Assembly (NCBI RefSeq): GCF_001742745.1
Contig: NZ_MJAK01000012.1
Location: forward strand, 1-64,000
DNA length: 64,000 nucleotides
Direction: 5' to 3'
From: Curtobacterium sp. ER1/6
Lineage (GTDB): Bacteria; Actinomycetota; Actinomycetes; Actinomycetales; Microbacteriaceae
The notes beneath the pieces were generated by a model. It was not told the origin of the DNA and did no database searches. It saw only the letters and a list, made by a program, of their open reading frames with translations. A program made the position numbers and the translations under genes. Shown here one piece after another: positions 1-8,587 of the stretch (the first letter of the stretch is position 1; each line of letters opens with the position of its first letter).

Positions 1-76
1 GGGCGGCGCCCGGCCGTCACCGATGCCGGCGCCGAGCGGGCGGCACCCGGCCGTCACCGATGCCGGCGCCGAGCGG
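1..76. repeat. 37-bp tandem repeat at window edge
   Basis: Two copies of a 37-bp unit lie head to tail; the shared core CCGTCACCGATGCCGGCGCC begins at 14 and again at 51. The first copy is cut by the window edge, so the array may be longer. It lies downstream of the minus-strand gene ending at 200. Bases 77-199 hold GC-rich inverted segments but no gene that I can support. Confidence 0.7.
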
Positions 77-199
77 GCTCGATCGTGCACGCTCGGGGCC
101 GCCGCACGACGAGTCGTGCGCGCTCGGCGGAACGCACGCGGCGTGTCCTGCCCGCTCGCCAGCGCCGACGCGAGTCCTGCCGGCACCCGGCACCGGGAC

Positions 200-976
200 T
201 CAGGCGGCCGGGGCCTCCGGGACGGCGACGGCGCCCGTCGCGCCCTCGTGCTCGTAGTGGGCCCGCACCAGGATCGGGCGGTGGTCGGAGATGCCCGCCG
301 GGAGCGTCTCCACGCCGGCGATGTGCAGCCCGACGCTCGTCGCGAAGTCGAAGTGGCCCGTGAACTTGCGGTAGCGCAGGTACGTCGGCTGGTCGGAGAG
401 CGACAGCGCGAAGCCGTGCTCCTCGATCTTGCGACGCAGGTTCGTCTGGAACCACGGGTAGTTGAAGTCGCCGACCATGATCGCCGGAGCCTCGGCCGAC
501 AGCTCGCGGACGAACTGGTGCGCCGCCTCGATCTGCTTGCGACGGAGCGAGTTCGTCGCGGTCAGCGGCGAGGCGTGGAACGACGCGACGATGACCTCGG
601 TGTCCGCCTGGGTGTCCCGGAGGCGCATCGCGATGAGCCGCTCGTGCGCGGGCGCGAGGACCCGGTCGTGCAGCGACTTCTGCAGCGAGTGGATGCTGAA
701 GTCCTCGACCTCGAACCGGTCGTCGCGCTTGTAGATCGCGAGTCCGAGGCGGTTCGCCTTGGTCGAGGCGGCGAGCGAGAGACCGGCGACGCTCGGCGCG
801 AGGTCGTTGCTGTCGCACTCCTGCACGCAGATGACGTCGGCCTGGGAGGCCTCTGCCAGGGCGGCGAGCTCGCTGTTCGCGGTGTGCTCGCGGAGGTTGT
901 AGCTGACGACGCGCAGCTCGGTGGGTTCCACGGCGGTGTCGTCCGCGATCGATCCCTGCTGCTGTGGCCCGGCCAT
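200..976 (-). CDS. endonuclease/exonuclease/phosphatase family protein
   Basis: A 258-residue protein of the metal-dependent EEP phosphoesterase fold (DNase I, exonuclease III, sphingomyelinase relatives). The family signatures appear in order: a QE metal ligand in CVQECD, GDFN in VGDFNYP, and SDH in ISDHRPI near the C-terminus. The substrate could be a nucleic acid or a phospho-lipid/inositol and cannot be decided. No signal peptide is visible, so it is probably cytoplasmic. I chose the ATG at 976 because GAAGG sits just before it; an in-frame GTG at 1006 would add 10 residues. TACGGT about 50 bases upstream on the minus strand could be its -10. Confidence 0.85.
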   Translation of the reverse strand: MAGPQQQGSIADDTAVEPTELRVVSYNLREHTANSELAALAEASQADVICVQECDSNDLAPSVAGLSLAASTKANRLGLAIYKRDDRFEVEDFSIHSLQKSLHDRVLAPAHERLIAMRLRDTQADTEVIVASFHASPLTATNSLRRKQIEAAHQFVRELSAEAPAIMVGDFNYPWFQTNLRRKIEEHGFALSLSDQPTYLRYRKFTGHFDFATSVGLHIAGVETLPAGISDHRPILVRAHYEHEGATGAVAVPEAPAA

Positions 977-1127
977 GCTGCCTTCCGTCCTGGGTGTCTC
1001 GGTCACCCTGCCGCGGCAACCGTACTCGGCGGTCGCGGGCAGTTCCTGTGACGGTAGCGCACGGCGGGTTTCGTGCGTGTGACCACGGCACGAACGGTCG
1101 TCGCGCGGCTCGGCCGCGGGCGACCGG

Positions 1128-2540
1128 TCAGTCGGCGACGCGCCGCACCCGGGCCGCCGGACGCACGGTCTCCCCCGCCGTCCGGCTCATCAGGACCCCC
1201 TCGACGCAGGCCACCACGAGCAGCACCACGATCACCCAGAACGCCACGTCGTACGGTCCGGAGCCGCCGAGCCCCGAGGCCGCCCGGATCGCCACGGCGG
1301 CGACGGCGACCCCGAACCCCGCCGCGACCTGCTGCAGCGTCGACGACAGCGTGTTCGCCGGGGTCATGTCCGCCTGCTCGACGTCCGCGAACGCGATCGT
1401 GTTGTACGCCGTGAAGCCGACGGACCGTGCGGCACCGCTCACGACGAGCAGCACGGCGAGGAGCCAGAACGGCGTGTCCTCGGTGAGGAACACCATCGCG
1501 ACGACGCTGAGCGCCGCGACCGCGCTCGACACGACGATGACCGGCCGGTACCCGAACCACCGGAGGAACGGGGTCGTCATGGGCTTGATGCCGAGGTTGC
1601 CGACGAACACCCAGAGCACGGCGGAACCGGCGAGCACGGCGCTCCACCCCCACGCGTCCTGGAAGAGCAGGGGCAGCACGAAGGGCACCGCGGACACCGC
1701 GAGGCGGAACAGGCTGCCGCCGGCGTGCGACACCCGGAACGTCTCGAGCCGCAGGGACTCGAGCCCCATGATCGGGTGCGGTGCCCGGCGGAAGTGCCGG
1801 ACGGCGGCCCAGCAGCACACCGCCCCGACGACCCCGGAGACGACGACCGCGACGAGCGGGATCGTGTCGAGGGCGAGCAGCGAGGCCATCACGACCAGGG
1901 ACCCGAGGCCGAGGCACGCCAGGAGCGACCCGCGCCAGTCGAACGGCACCCGCTCGGGCGCACGCTCCTGCGGCACGAGCACGAGCGCGGCGACGAACGC
2001 GACGACGCCGAGCGGGATGTTGACGAGGAAGATCCAGTGCCAGCTGAGGGTGTCGACGAGCACCCCGCCGACGAACGGCGCGATGATCGGCGCGGCGAGC
2101 GCGGGCCAGGTGAGGATCGCGATCGCGGTGACGAGCTGCTCGCGCCCGGCGCCGCGGAGGACGACGAGCCGGCCGACCGGCACCATGAGCGCGCCGCCGA
2201 GCCCCTGGAGGACGCGCCAGAGCGTCAGCTCGACGAGCCCCGTCGACGCCGCGCAGAGGGCGGACGCCACCGTGAAGAGCGCGATCGCCCCGGCGAAGAC
2301 GGTGCGGGACCCGATGCGGTCGGTCAGCCACCCGCTGACGGGGATGAACACGGCGAGCGTGACGAGGTACGCGGTGATGGCGACGCCGATCGCCGCGGAG
2401 TCGACCCCCAGGTCGCGGCCCATCGCCGGGGCCGCGGTCGCGAGGATGGTGCCGTCGAGCAGCTCCATGAAGAAGGTGCCCGCGACGAGCACGGCCACCG
2501 CCGTGCTGCCCGGTCGTCGTGTCGTCGTCATCGTCGTCAT
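1128..2540 (-). CDS. MFS transporter, DHA2-like drug exporter family
   Basis: A 470-residue integral membrane protein with about 12-14 hydrophobic segments. The first helix carries the DHA2-type LLDGTILATAAP motif and loop 2-3 reads GWLTDRIGSRT, the MFS signature. Family members are usually proton-driven exporters of drugs or metabolites. The ORF is open further upstream, but the start MTTMTTTRR at 2540 directly precedes the first helix and follows TAGCAT by 8 bases. It diverges from the 2692 operon with 151 bases between them. Co-control with that operon is possible, but exporters of this type are not obvious importers of its substrate. Confidence 0.88.
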   Translation of the reverse strand: MTTMTTTRRPGSTAVAVLVAGTFFMELLDGTILATAAPAMGRDLGVDSAAIGVAITAYLVTLAVFIPVSGWLTDRIGSRTVFAGAIALFTVASALCAASTGLVELTLWRVLQGLGGALMVPVGRLVVLRGAGREQLVTAIAILTWPALAAPIIAPFVGGVLVDTLSWHWIFLVNIPLGVVAFVAALVLVPQERAPERVPFDWRGSLLACLGLGSLVVMASLLALDTIPLVAVVVSGVVGAVCCWAAVRHFRRAPHPIMGLESLRLETFRVSHAGGSLFRLAVSAVPFVLPLLFQDAWGWSAVLAGSAVLWVFVGNLGIKPMTTPFLRWFGYRPVIVVSSAVAALSVVAMVFLTEDTPFWLLAVLLVVSGAARSVGFTAYNTIAFADVEQADMTPANTLSSTLQQVAAGFGVAVAAVAIRAASGLGGSGPYDVAFWVIVVLLVVACVEGVLMSRTAGETVRPAARVRRVAD

Positions 2541-2548
2541 CAGGTCGA

Positions 2549-2554
2549 ATGCTA
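2549..2554 (-). promoter_or_regulatory. -10 element of MFS gene
   Basis: TAGCAT on the minus strand, 8 bases before the ATG at 2540. It would give a leaderless or near-leaderless mRNA. No clear -35. Confidence 0.4.
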
Positions 2555-2691
2555 TGCCCGCTCGGTTTCCGTCCGCGCACGTGCCCTGACCCAGCTGCCG
2601 TTCTGCAGCGCACAATGACCAGGAGGACGACGTTGCCCGACCGACCCCGTCACCGGGAGCGTTGCCCCACCGCGACCACGCAGGAGGACCG

Positions 2692-3936
2692 ATGACGACC
2701 ACCCCCGCGGACGACCGCCCCGCCACGGCGACCCGCGCGCCCGGCACCGTCACGACGAAGGGTGCGCCGGACCCCGCCGCCCCCGCCGTCGGCCGTCACG
2801 TGCTCGACCACGCGCACCTGCCGGTGATGACCCTGCGCGAGTCCGCGCTGGAGCACAACACGGCCGTCGTGCAGGCCTACGCCGAGCGGCACGGCCTGCT
2901 CCTCGCGCCGCACATGAAGACGCACATGGCCCCCGCCCTCGCCGACCGGCAGGTGCGTGCCGGCGCGTGGGGCGTCACCGTCGCGTCGGTGCAGCAGGCG
3001 ATGGTCGCGTGGGCACACGGAACGCACCACGTCCTCGTCGCCAACGAGGTGCTCGACCCGACCGGCCTCGCCTGGCTCGCCTCCCGTCGCACCGAGGACC
3101 CGACCGCCGACGTCCTCTGCAACGTCGACTCGGTCGCCGGCGTCGAGGCGGCCGCCCGCGCCCAGCGCGACGTCGACGGCAACGTGCACGTCCTCGTCGA
3201 GGTCGGCTTCCCGGGCGGACGCACCGGCGTCCGAACGGCCGACCAGGCACGCGCCGTCGCCCGGGCGGCCGTGGACGCCGGGCTGACGCTCCGCGGGGTG
3301 ACCGGGTACGAGGGCGGGCTGCCCGACGTCGACACCGCGCGGGACTGGGTGACGGAGGTGCTCGCGGTCGCGGTGGAGCTCCGTCCGCTCGTCGCCGCGG
3401 ACCGGTCGCTGTTCAGCATGGGCGGCAGCGCCTGGTTCGACGGCGTGGTCGACGCCGTCGCGGACCGGCCGGACGACGTCGACGTGCTCCTCCGCTCCGG
3501 TGCGTACCTCACCCACGACGACGGGTTCTACGCCGAGCGCACCCCGTTCCGCCGGCGACCCGAGGAGGGCTCGCTCCGCCCCGCGATCGAGGTCTGGGGC
3601 CGGGTCACGTCGTGCCCCGAACCGGGTCGGGCCCTCGTCGCCGTCGGCAAGCGCGACGTCTCCTTCGACGAGGGCCTTCCGGTGGTCCGCGGGATCCGGC
3701 CGGGAGGCACGGCACACGACGCGCAGGTCGTCCCGCCTCCGGGGACGGTCACCGTCACCCGCCTCGACGACCAGCACTGCTACCTCACGCTGGCGGACAC
3801 CGCGCCCGGGCTGACGCCCGGCGACGTCGTCGTGCTGGGGGTCTCGCACCCCTGCACGGTGTTCGACAAGTGGCGGCAGGTGCAGCTGCTCGCGGACGAC
3901 GACACCGTCACCGACACGATCGCGACGTGGTTCTGA
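2692..3936 (+). CDS. PLP-dependent D-threonine aldolase / D-amino acid dehydratase-like enzyme
   Basis: A 414-residue fold-type III PLP enzyme of the D-threonine aldolase/D-serine dehydratase family. The alanine-racemase-like barrel starts near residue 35; the PLP lysine is K76 in APHMKTHMAP. The C-terminal domain ends with VSHPCTVFDKW, where H386 and C388 match the usual metal ligands. Members split D-threonine to glycine and acetaldehyde or deaminate D-serine-like substrates. Start: AGGAGG five bases before the ATG at 2692. It leads an operon with a KDG-type kinase and KDPG aldolase, so I infer a beta-elimination on a 2-amino sugar acid such as D-glucosaminate giving 2-keto-3-deoxygluconate. 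The family is certain; this substrate is a hypothesis. Confidence 0.85.
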   Translation: MTTTPADDRPATATRAPGTVTTKGAPDPAAPAVGRHVLDHAHLPVMTLRESALEHNTAVVQAYAERHGLLLAPHMKTHMAPALADRQVRAGAWGVTVASVQQAMVAWAHGTHHVLVANEVLDPTGLAWLASRRTEDPTADVLCNVDSVAGVEAAARAQRDVDGNVHVLVEVGFPGGRTGVRTADQARAVARAAVDAGLTLRGVTGYEGGLPDVDTARDWVTEVLAVAVELRPLVAADRSLFSMGGSAWFDGVVDAVADRPDDVDVLLRSGAYLTHDDGFYAERTPFRRRPEEGSLRPAIEVWGRVTSCPEPGRALVAVGKRDVSFDEGLPVVRGIRPGGTAHDAQVVPPPGTVTVTRLDDQHCYLTLADTAPGLTPGDVVVLGVSHPCTVFDKWRQVQLLADDDTVTDTIATWF

Positions 3937-4796
3937 TGGCGACCGACCACCGTGCGGGCACGACCCCTCCCGAGGAACCGCCGGCCCGGAACGCGGCACT
4001 GTCGCTGCGTCGCGGTCTCCGGGTGCTCGACCACGTCGCGGAGCGCACCCGGACCGGTGCCGTCTCGGTGTCGCTCGGCGAGCTCGCCGCGACGCTCGGC
4101 ACGGCGAAGTCGACCGTGCTGCGACTGACCGCGCCGATGGTCGAGACCGACCTGCTCCGCCGCACCCCGGACGCCGGCTTCACGCTCGGCCTCGGTGCGC
4201 TCCTGCTCGGGCAGAGCTACCTCGAGGGCATCGACCTCCGCACCGCGGCCGCGCCGTTCCTCCGCCGGACCGCGGAGGCGACCGGGCTGACCTGTCACCT
4301 CGTGGTGCCGGACGGCACGGACATCGTCTACGTCGACAAGGTCGAGACCCGCGGCACGGTCCGCATGGGCTCCCGCGTCGGGAACCGACTGCCGATGCGC
4401 AACACGGCGTCCGGCAAGGCCATCGTGGCGTTCGGCGACCCGGACCTGCTCGGTGCGGTGCTGGCGGTCCCCGTCGAGGCGACGACCGAGCAGACGATCA
4501 CCGACGACGACCGCTGGGTACGGGAGGTCGACGGGACCCGCGCCCGCGGCTACGGCATCGACGACCGCGAGAACGAGCCGGGCATCCGGTGCGTCGCCGC
4601 CCCGGTGCTCGACCACGCGAACCAGGTGGTCGGCGCGATGAGCATCTCCGGTCTGGCCTCGCGGTTCCCGGCAGCGGCGGTCCGCGAGGCCGGCGACCGC
4701 GTCGTCCGGACCGCGCTCGAGATCTCGGTGGCGCTCGGGTCGTCGTCGGCGCGGCTCGCCCTCACCCGCACGGCGCCGGTCGGAGCCGCCCGGTGA
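3936..4796 (+). CDS. IclR family transcriptional regulator
   Basis: A 286-residue IclR-type regulator. An N-terminal winged helix (about residues 20-85, with LAATLGTAKSTVLRLT as recognition region) is followed by a GAF-like effector domain containing VYVDKVETRGTVRMGS and the conserved stretch NTASGKAIVAF. It overlaps the preceding stop codon (TGATG) and the next start (GTGA), so it is translated within the operon. KdgR, which senses 2-keto-3-deoxygluconate, belongs to this family, which fits the kinase and aldolase that follow. The likely operator is in 2541-2691 but I cannot define it. Confidence 0.92.
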   Translation: MATDHRAGTTPPEEPPARNAALSLRRGLRVLDHVAERTRTGAVSVSLGELAATLGTAKSTVLRLTAPMVETDLLRRTPDAGFTLGLGALLLGQSYLEGIDLRTAAAPFLRRTAEATGLTCHLVVPDGTDIVYVDKVETRGTVRMGSRVGNRLPMRNTASGKAIVAFGDPDLLGAVLAVPVEATTEQTITDDDRWVREVDGTRARGYGIDDRENEPGIRCVAAPVLDHANQVVGAMSISGLASRFPAAAVREAGDRVVRTALEISVALGSSSARLALTRTAPVGAAR

Positions 4797-5848
4797 CCCG
4801 CGACACCGCGGCCGGCGTGCTGACGCTCGGCGAGACGATGCTGCTGCTGTCCGGCACCGGCGTCGGCGAGGTCGGCGACCTCGACCACCTGCGCATCGGT
4901 ACCGGCGGGGCGGAGAGCAACGTCGCGATCGGCGTGGCACGCGCCGGGGTCCGGGCCACCTGGGTCGGGCGCGTCGGCGCCGACCCCGCCGGCGACCGGG
5001 TCGTGCGCGACGTGCGGGGCGCCGGTGTCGACGTGGTCGCCGTCGTCGACCTCGACCGCTCGACCGGGCTGATGATGAAGGAGCGGCTCGCCGACGGGCG
5101 GACGCGCGTGACCTACCACCGGCGCCACTCGGCCGGGTCCGCACTCACCCCCGACGACGTCCCCGCCGGCCTGGTCGAGGGCGCGGCCCTCGTGCACCTC
5201 AGCGGCATCACCGTCGCGCTCTCCGAGAGCGCGCGGGAGACGGTGCGCTCGGTCCTGGACCGCGCCGAGGCCGCCGGGGTCCCGGTGTCCTTCGACGTGA
5301 ACCACCGTCCGAAGCTGCTCGACGCGGCCACCGCACGCGAGCACTACCTCGCCGTGGCGCGACGTGCCGCCGTGGTCTTCGCCGGCGACGACGAGGCACA
5401 CCTCCTCCTCGGCACCGACCCGCAGGCGGCGGACCCCGACCCCGCCACGGACGAGGACCTCGCCCGGCGGCTCGCCGCGCTGGCAGGCGGCCGAGCGGTC
5501 GTGAAGCTCGGCTCGCGCGGGGCGGTCGCGGCCGTCGACGGCCGTGTCACCCGACGGGCGGCGACGCCGGTGCGGGTGGTCGACCCGGTCGGGGCCGGCG
5601 ACGCCTTCGTCGCGGCCTGGCTCGCGGCGACGCTCACCGGGGCGACACCGGACGACGCACTCGACCTGGCGGCCGACGCCGGAGCCCTCGCCTGCACGGT
5701 CGACGGCGACTGGCGGTCGGCCGACCACCCGTCCGCGCGGGACGGACGCGGCGACGACGGGCGCGGCGACGACGGGCGCGTCCACGAGGGGCGAGTCCAC
5801 GAGGGGCCCGGCATCGACCCGAGCGTCCACGACCGCGTCGACCGCTAG
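4793..5848 (+). CDS. PfkB-family sugar kinase, likely 2-keto-3-deoxygluconate kinase
   Basis: A 351-residue ribokinase/PfkB carbohydrate kinase. The N-terminal sugar-binding signature GTGGAESNVAIGVARAG and the C-terminal catalytic motif DPVGAGDAFVAAW (aspartate base in GAGD) are intact. The GTG start overlaps the IclR stop as GTGA. The adjacent KDPG aldolase makes 2-keto-3-deoxygluconate (KDG) phosphorylation the likely reaction. The C-terminus is odd: after the kinase fold it runs into a polar tail of 5-residue repeats (GRGDD twice, GRVHE twice) encoded by 15-bp tandem duplications at 5746-5805. Confidence 0.87.
   Translation: MTRDTAAGVLTLGETMLLLSGTGVGEVGDLDHLRIGTGGAESNVAIGVARAGVRATWVGRVGADPAGDRVVRDVRGAGVDVVAVVDLDRSTGLMMKERLADGRTRVTYHRRHSAGSALTPDDVPAGLVEGAALVHLSGITVALSESARETVRSVLDRAEAAGVPVSFDVNHRPKLLDAATAREHYLAVARRAAVVFAGDDEAHLLLGTDPQAADPDPATDEDLARRLAALAGGRAVVKLGSRGAVAAVDGRVTRRAATPVRVVDPVGAGDAFVAAWLAATLTGATPDDALDLAADAGALACTVDGDWRSADHPSARDGRGDDGRGDDGRVHEGRVHEGPGIDPSVHDRVDR
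5746..5805. repeat. two adjacent 15-bp tandem duplications in kinase gene 3' end
   Basis: 5746-5760 and 5761-5775 are near-identical 15-mers with core GCGGCGACGACGG. 5776-5790 and 5791-5805 are a second pair with core GTCCACGAGGG. All are in frame and extend the kinase C-terminus without breaking it. Confidence 0.85.
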
Positions 5849-5911
5849 CCCGACGACGACCACCACCGACGCGACCGACCCGCACCCGAACGAACCCGAG
5901 GAGCGCGAACC

Positions 5912-6580
5912 ATGACCGAGACCCGTCCCACCACGCCAGCCGGCACGCCCGGGCCGGACCACCGCGCGCGGCACGCCGCCGGGCCCGCCGTCGCGGTCCT
6001 CCGAGGCGGCACCGGCGAACACGTCGAGGCGGTCATCGCGACCCTGCTCGAGGCCGGGGTGCGCGCGATCGAGCTCACGACCAACACCCCGCGGTGGCGC
6101 GAGGGCACCGCCTGGGCCGCGCAGCAGCACGGCGCCGCGGTCTCCGTCGGCGTCGGCACCGTGCTCGAGCCGGGCCAGGTCGACGAGGCCGCCGACCTCG
6201 GTGCGACGTTCGCCGTGAGCCCGCACCTCGACCCCGCGATCGGCGCCCGTGCCCACGAGCGGGGGCTCGGCTGGTACCCGGGCGCGGCGACGCCGACCGA
6301 GATCGTGCACGCCTGGCGGCTGGGCGCACGGGCGGTCAAGGTGTTCCCCGCGGCGCAGCTCGGCGGCCCGGCCTTCCTCCGCCAGGTCCTCGCGCCGCTC
6401 GACTTCGTCGACGTCGTGCCGACCGGCGGGATCGGGGTCGACGACGCCGCCGACTACCTCGACGCCGGCGCCGTCGCCGTCGGCCTCGGCGCCCCGCTCG
6501 TCGGCGACGCCCTGACCACGGGCGACCTCGTCGCCCTCCGGTCGCGGGCGGAACGGCTCGTCGCCGGGCTGGCGCGGTGA
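5912..6580 (+). CDS. eda: KDPG/KHG aldolase (2-dehydro-3-deoxyphosphogluconate aldolase)
   Basis: A 222-residue class I aldolase that splits 2-keto-3-deoxy-6-phosphogluconate into pyruvate and glyceraldehyde 3-phosphate. The Schiff-base lysine is K143 in RAVKVFPAAQLGG; the conserved glutamate is E54 in AIELTTNTP. A GAGGAG site lies about 8 bases before the ATG. It sits 63 bases after the kinase and overlaps the amidohydrolase start as GTGA. The N-terminal 20 residues are a variable extension. Dgo/Dga-type aldolases acting on related keto-deoxy phosphates are the main alternative. Confidence 0.92.
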   Translation: MTETRPTTPAGTPGPDHRARHAAGPAVAVLRGGTGEHVEAVIATLLEAGVRAIELTTNTPRWREGTAWAAQQHGAAVSVGVGTVLEPGQVDEAADLGATFAVSPHLDPAIGARAHERGLGWYPGAATPTEIVHAWRLGARAVKVFPAAQLGGPAFLRQVLAPLDFVDVVPTGGIGVDDAADYLDAGAVAVGLGAPLVGDALTTGDLVALRSRAERLVAGLAR

Positions 6581-8175
6581 GCCGCCCCGTCGTCCTCCGC
6601 GGCGGATCCGTCGTCGGCGCGGACGGACCGGTGCGCTCCGACGTGCTCGTGGACGACGGGCGGATCGTCGCGGTCGGCCCCCGGCTCGCGGTCCCCGAGG
6701 ACGCCGACCGGCTCGACTGCGGCGAGCGCCTCGTCCTGCCCGGCGGGGTCGACGCGCACTCCCACGCCGGGTCGCGGGTCTTCGACGCGGACGTGCAGGA
6801 GGCGCTGCTGCGGCAGGGCGTGACGACGATCGTCACCGGCCAGGACGGGGTCGGACCGGCACCGGGCGACGGTACGTGGGCGGACCGGTACTTCGCGGCG
6901 ATCGACGGCCCGCACCCGCGGTACACCGGCGGCGGGATCGCCGGCCTCCTCGCGACGTACGACGGCACGACCCCGGTGAACGTGGCGACGCTCGTGCCGG
7001 CCGGCACCGTGCGGCACGAGGTCGTGGGCGACGAGGACCGCCCGGCAACGGCCGCCGAGACCACGGCGATGCGCGGACTCGTCCGCAGGGGGCTGGACGA
7101 GGGTGCGGTCGGACTCGCCAGCGGGCTCGACTACGTGCCCGGGCTGTACGCCGACACCGACGAGCTCGCGGCGCTCTGTGCCGAGGTCGCCGCCGTCGAC
7201 GGGCTGTACGTCACGCACATGCGCGGCGGGTACGAGGCGAACGTGCGGGTCGGCCTCGACGAGGTCGCGGCCATCGCCCGGACGAGCGGTGTCCGCGCGC
7301 ACGTCTCGCACCTGCACGCCCCGGTCGACACCACCCTCGGCGCGCTCGCGGACCTGGCGGCGGACGGCGTCGCCCTGTCCTTCGACGCCTACCCGTACTC
7401 GCGCGGCTGCACGATCCTGTCGATGCTGCTGCTCCCGGCGGCGCTCGCCCGCCCCGGCACCGACGACCTCGCCCGCGCGGTCGCCGACGACGCCGGGCGC
7501 GACCGGGTCCGGACGGCCGCACTCGACCGGGTGCTCGGCCGCGCGGACCTCGGCGCCGGCTGGGCCGAGCAGGTGACGCTGTCGCACGTCCCGTCGCCGG
7601 CGCACCACGCCCTGCAGGGCCGGACCCTCGCCGAGGCGGCCGCCGCGACCGGCACCACCCCGGTCGACCTGGCGATCGACGTGCTGGTCGCCTCCGCGCT
7701 CCAGGTGACCGCCGTGATGCGCGTGCCGCACCCGCGCACCCCCGAGGACATCGCGCCGCTGTTCCGGCACCCGGGGCACACGGCGGGCTCCGACGGCATC
7801 CACGTCGGCACCCACCCGCACCCGAGGGCCGCCGGGACCTTCGCGCGGTACCTCGGCGACTTCGTCCGCGCCGGACTGCTGTCGTGGCCGGAGGGACAGC
7901 GGCACCTCGCCACGACCGCGGTCGAGCGGTACCGGCTCGGCGACCGCGGCGTGGTGCGACCGGGTGCCGTCGCCGACCTCGCCGTGGTCGACCCGCAGCG
8001 GGTGGCGGCGCGGTCGACCTACGAGGACCCGACGCGGACCGCGGTCGGCGTCGACGACGTCCTGGTCGCCGGCGTCGCGGTGCTCACCGGCGGGGCCCTC
8101 ACCGGAGCGACCCCCGGCACCGGACTGCGGCGCTCCGGATCGGGGACGGCCGGCAGCGGCACCGGGAGTCGGTGA
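6577..8175 (+). CDS. amidohydrolase, N-acyl-D-amino-acid deacylase family
   Basis: A 532-residue member of the amidohydrolase superfamily, closest in layout to D-aminoacylases. Metal-site motifs are visible: DAHSHAG (HxH) near residue 60, VTHMRGG, HVSHLHAP, and the late aspartate in GSDGIHVGTHPHPR. The position that usually carries the metal-bridging cysteine (GNCG in classical D-aminoacylases) reads TGQDGVG here, so the metal centre may differ. The start is a GTG overlapping the aldolase stop. In this operon a plausible role is removal of the acetyl group from an N-acetyl 2-amino sugar acid before deamination; D-amino-acid deacylation is the generic alternative. Confidence 0.82.
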   Translation: MSRPVVLRGGSVVGADGPVRSDVLVDDGRIVAVGPRLAVPEDADRLDCGERLVLPGGVDAHSHAGSRVFDADVQEALLRQGVTTIVTGQDGVGPAPGDGTWADRYFAAIDGPHPRYTGGGIAGLLATYDGTTPVNVATLVPAGTVRHEVVGDEDRPATAAETTAMRGLVRRGLDEGAVGLASGLDYVPGLYADTDELAALCAEVAAVDGLYVTHMRGGYEANVRVGLDEVAAIARTSGVRAHVSHLHAPVDTTLGALADLAADGVALSFDAYPYSRGCTILSMLLLPAALARPGTDDLARAVADDAGRDRVRTAALDRVLGRADLGAGWAEQVTLSHVPSPAHHALQGRTLAEAAAATGTTPVDLAIDVLVASALQVTAVMRVPHPRTPEDIAPLFRHPGHTAGSDGIHVGTHPHPRAAGTFARYLGDFVRAGLLSWPEGQRHLATTAVERYRLGDRGVVRPGAVADLAVVDPQRVAARSTYEDPTRTAVGVDDVLVAGVAVLTGGALTGATPGTGLRRSGSGTAGSGTGSR

Positions 8176-8183
8176 GGTTCCGC

Positions 8184-8213
8184 TCAGGAGGCGCTGCTCG
8201 TCAGGAGGCGCTG
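8184..8213. repeat. 13-bp direct repeat at RidA 3' end
   Basis: TCAGGAGGCGCTG occurs at 8184 and 8201; the second copy contains the RidA stop codon (reverse complement TGA). A short slippage-type duplication between two convergent genes. Confidence 0.6.
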
Positions 8214-8587
8214 GGCAGCACCGCGACGACGTCGATCTCCACGAGGATGCCGGCCAGGTGCGACTGGACCGTCGTGCGGACCGGGTACGGCTGCGAGAAG
8301 TGCTTCGCGTACTCCTCGTTGAAGGCCGGGAAGTCCCGGTCTGAGTGCTCGAGGTGGACGGTCGACTTGACGACGTCGTCGAGGGTCGCGCCGTGCTCGG
8401 CGAGCACGGCCGCGACGTTCGCCAGCACCTGGGCGGTCTGGCCGGCGACGTCGTCCGCCATCGCCCCCGTCGCCGGGTCCTGCGGTCCGAAGCCCGCCGT
8501 GTACAGGAAGCCGTTCGCGACGATGCCCTGGCTGTACGGGCCGGCGGGCTGCGGGGCGTTCTCGGTGGTGACGGCGGTCTTCGGCAC
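8201..8587 (-). CDS. RidA family enamine/imine deaminase
   Basis: A 128-residue YjgF/YER057c/UK114-family protein. PAGPYSQGIVANGFLYTAGF is the family N-terminal signature and YPVRTTVQ holds the arginine that binds the substrate carboxylate. RidA hydrolyses reactive enamines such as 2-aminoacrylate released by PLP dehydratases to keto acids. It converges on the operon containing a PLP dehydratase-like enzyme, so a supporting role in that pathway is likely. The GTG start at 8587 is preceded by AGGAG four bases away. It ends 25 bases from the amidohydrolase stop. Confidence 0.92.
   Translation of the reverse strand: MPKTAVTTENAPQPAGPYSQGIVANGFLYTAGFGPQDPATGAMADDVAGQTAQVLANVAAVLAEHGATLDDVVKSTVHLEHSDRDFPAFNEEYAKHFSQPYPVRTTVQSHLAGILVEIDVVAVLPSAS

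Noticed and set aside
1128..2540. MFS gene as importer for the adjacent amino sugar acid operon
   Set aside because: Its helix-1 motif places it with DHA2-type exporters; divergence alone is weak evidence for a shared pathway.
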